From: Perkinsus marinus ATCC 50983
Lineage: Eukaryota; Perkinsozoa; Perkinsida; Perkinsidae
Assembly (NCBI RefSeq): GCF_000006405.1
Contig: NW_003206281.1
Span: 300,713-347,146 of the forward strand
Length of the DNA: 46,434 nucleotides
Direction: 5' to 3'
Shown piece by piece: positions 44,120-46,434 of the stretch. Positions within the stretch are counted from its first letter, which is position 1; each line of letters opens with the position of its first letter. Both the position numbers and the translations under genes were made by a program. The notes below the pieces were generated by a model, which searched no databases, was not told the origin of the DNA, and worked only from the letters and a program-made list of their open reading frames with translations.

Positions 44120-44368
44120 ATGGTTTTCTCCGAAGTCGTAAGCGACTTGATCAATATATCAAGGGCGATGAGTCTTCTTGGCAGCGATAGTGACATACTT
44201 CAGGTCCGCTTGACACCGGAGAGGATGACATCGACCACATGGCGTGTTAACGCTTCTAACGTGGAACGCCTGAGCCGGCAAATACACAAACTCGATACAC
44301 GTAAGGTGCGCAGTGTTGGAAGATATATGTCCGCTTTTCTCAGTGGTGCTCAGGAGTTTTCTCGCTAA
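44120..44368 (+). CDS. Possible first exon of an unknown gene, interrupted by a mini-element
   Basis: The frame starts MVFSEVVSDLINISRAMS and continues with mixed helical sequence (VRLTPERMTSTTWRVN, VERLSRQIHKLDTR). A splice donor GTAAGG lies at 44301, and a family-1 element with a clear target duplication begins at 44311. The native part is therefore 44120-44300 (about 60 codons), and the remaining residues to the stop come from the element. I find no certain downstream exon. It could equally be a gene broken by the insertion. Family not recognised. Confidence 0.4.
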   Translation: MVFSEVVSDLINISRAMSLLGSDSDILQVRLTPERMTSTTWRVNASNVERLSRQIHKLDTRKVRSVGRYMSAFLSGAQEFSR

Positions 44369-44485
44369 TTACACGAATTCGGGTGAGGGTGTACAGGAAT
44401 CAATAACAATTTTCCAAAAAAAATCTCGCAGTTTTCATATTGTCACCAACAAATGTAGTTGACCATGTGCATTTTTCACGCACTG
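44311..44485. mobile_element. Full-length family-1 (hAT-like) mini-element with 8-bp target duplication
   Basis: It starts CAGTGTTGGAAGATATATG and ends CACGCACTG (175 bp). The flanks are AAGGTGCG (44303-44310) and GAGGTGCG (44486-44493), 8 bp with one mismatch. This is the cleanest example of the family. Confidence 0.85.
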
Positions 44486-44493
44486 GAGGTGCG

Positions 44494-45146
44494 CGTAATA
44501 CTCCACGCGCCGTAAGACAAGTTGTCTTAGACAACTATGTCAGTGCGAAAGAAAAGGGCGAAATAACTTGTTAGTTATGTATTCTAATGTGTAATGGAGA
44601 TGTTAAAACATTACCGACAGTAACACGAAAGTTCAGGAATTCAAATTCACAGTGAGTTTGGCGCAGTGCCTATAAGCGTGACAACGACACTGTCTATTTT
44701 GGTCCACCACATATGCCGTTTTGACTCGAAACATTCTATTCATCATGAATATGGGGCCACTGTGAATATTTCTGTCTCGTTCGCTACGATTTAATTTGCA
44801 AATGTGAAGAACGTGCGTTTTCTAATCCGGGTTTGATAATAGTGAACAACTTGTTCCTGTAAGAGTCTCGTAAGGTAACCAGGGTCGCCCAAGAACGTGA
44901 AGGAAAGCATTCCAAAGGAATAATTTCACACCATAGCAATACCTTTTGTCACCTACATCTTGGTGGTAGTCATGAAATTTATCTTCGTTGAATAGAAGGA
45001 GTTTTCACAGAAGTAAACGGCACGTCTCTAAACGAGTTCCTTCATTGGACGAGAGTGAGCTTTTGCTGGTCGAATTTTGTCTTGTATTCTGCCAGTTGCG
45101 TAGTCATAGAGGCAATCACGAATTTCAACTGTTACTTTTGAGCGGT
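44494..45146. other. Intergenic, nothing recognised
   Basis: No supported gene or repeat. Confidence 0.5.
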
Positions 45147-46140
45147 TTACAAAAATCGAACATTTGCACTTTCATGCTACGAAAATCTAGTTTCTTTTTC
45201 GCATCCGTTCTTTCTCCTATCCTCCTGTAAATTTGGAGAATGTGCGCAGTCTTGGAAGGTTTTCTTATCACATCAAATGTATATATCAATGATCACATTG
45301 TTCATGCGATATGTTTCACGATCGTTTCTTACTAATCTTGCAAAACGACGTTTTAAAAACGTCCATTTCCTATGTTTGCAGTCCGAATTGACACGCATCT
45401 TTAGACCGTGAAGCGGTCTACAGCGTTGAATTTTGATTATGCCCTTTATCAGCATACAATACACAAAGGAGAACAGGAACGTACAGCTTGATGATCTATA
45501 ACATGGCGTTTAGTCACAGGAAGGATTGGTATAGTAACTTGAAGTTTTCTGGGAAGGTTCAAAATTCCCAAGATTAGGTTGTCGCTGAGTTCCGACGTTT
45601 ATGGGCAGTTCTCGAGGGATATATCATAGTTTCACTCAGTTGAGCTTAGCAGTTCTCTCGAAAAGAAAGCAATTTATATACGAATTCGGATAGTACTTAG
45701 AAACCAGCAAGGATTCCCCGGGAGGCCCCAGACATCCTTCAAATTTTTATGTTGTCACCGACACATGCAGACACGATGTAGTTGACCATGTGCACATTTC
45801 GTCATATTGCTTATAACGACTCCTTCACCAAACACAATCAAATACTGAAACTCTCGAGTTCTGTTTTCCGAGAACTTAATATAATAAATACCTAATAAAT
45901 ATAAGAAAAATAAAAACCCTCAATGACCTGTGATATGTAAAACCTCTAATATCTGGTGTTCCGAAAGTTTGCCTCTGACAGAGCAAAGATCGGGTAAAGG
46001 AAAGAGATTGTTCTCGCACAATGAAGGCGAACGATTATTGAGAGCAAATTCTCATGATGCCTATTGACGAATCGTGATGATACTGAATCTTCCAGCGGAT
46101 CTAGCGAGACTCACAACACACATATACTCGAGAATGTTGC
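45147..46140. repeat. Copy 2 of the segmental duplication (3' flank of the papain-like gene)
   Basis: It matches 41273-42073. Differences include about 200 bp of unrelated sequence near 45175-45380 and a hairpin-forming insertion at 45402-45420 (TAGACCG, TGAAG, CGGTCTA) absent from copy 1. A family-1 element at about 45640-45800 corresponds to the one at 41530-41710. Confidence 0.8.
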
Positions 46141-46434
46141 ATTCACTTGAAGAGGACGATTTTGCGGATGCCATGATGAGTGTCGAAGCTCACCGTAACC
46201 AGAAACTCCTCGCTTTAAATAGAAGTATCCATCTTGGCCACACTCCGGATTCATAAAAAGCGGAGATCGGGATCCGAGGCATACATGGCGATGGAGACCG
46301 GAGCATCCGCCAGCGCTTTCATCAAGGCCTGCTCAGTCCGTAATGACATATTGGCTGTAGTCGTCTCGCTCTTGTAGCAAAGCTTGCGAAAACATCCTCC
46401 TCATCCGATGATATCGGCTTGTTGTGCATATCGT
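46141..46434 (-). pseudogene. Fragment of a duplicated papain-like gene
   Basis: 46160-46225 matches the last exon of the papain-like gene, and about 46259-46345 matches exon 7 (APVSVGMYASD region and the ALADAP lead-in). The exon between them, with the catalytic His, and both introns are deleted. It continues to the window edge, so more upstream exons may lie beyond it, but this copy cannot encode the peptidase domain. Confidence 0.75.

Overview
The window reads as nuclear DNA of a unicellular eukaryote. Genes are sparse, GT-AG introns are very short (mostly 40-50 bp, read directly in three or four genes), TAA, TAG and TGA all act as stops, secreted Thr-rich mucin-like proteins are present, and intergenic DNA is packed with small repeats. 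A 100-base run of N marks a draft scaffold. A Perkinsus-type alveolate parasite is my best guess, but this rests on gene style and not on a marker gene.

Layout. 1-3.5 kb: no convincing gene, dense short hairpins. 3.5-4.75 kb: broken duplicate of the 3' half of a TrmO-like gene. 4.76-5.65 kb: gag-like fossil. 6.86-8.52 kb: intact secreted 552-aa protein of unknown function. 9.2-10.8 kb: a 1.6-kb DNA element with inverted ends, holding a tRNA-like pair. 11.35-12.76 kb: the two-exon TrmO-like gene (tRNA t6A37 methyltransferase family), reconstructed here with a 263-bp intron. 16.0-17.4 kb: an unknown 465-466-aa protein gene lying between two satellite arrays in opposite orientation. 18.98-26.18 kb: three tandem mucin-like genes on the minus strand, produced by repeated duplication of a block that also carries pieces of the 466-aa gene.

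27.8-39 kb is AT-rich and full of two small non-autonomous element families. Family 1 is hAT-like: ends near CAGTGTTGG, with 8-bp target duplications readable at two copies. Family 2 is about 110 bp with GGAGTTTCAC ends. Between them sit a two-exon 170-aa gene (28.95-29.51 kb) and a small possible three-exon gene (38.1-38.6 kb). 39.4-40.9 kb is a decayed Tc1/mariner element of D37E type with about 130-bp inverted repeats.

42.07-43.49 kb holds a nine-exon papain-family gene, reconstructed as a 323-aa preproprotein with signal peptide, I29 inhibitor domain and peptidase domain, in which the catalytic Cys is replaced by Ser. The end of the window (45.1-46.4 kb) is a second, partly deleted copy of the DNA at 41.3-42.46 kb, including bits of the protease gene.

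Three signals deserve most attention: the Ser-substituted papain-like protein; the hAT-like mini-elements that repeatedly lie in or at introns; and short palindromic insertions visible when duplicated copies are compared. The mucin cluster with near-identical Cys-rich ends and variable repeat middles looks like a parasite surface or secreted antigen family under gene conversion.
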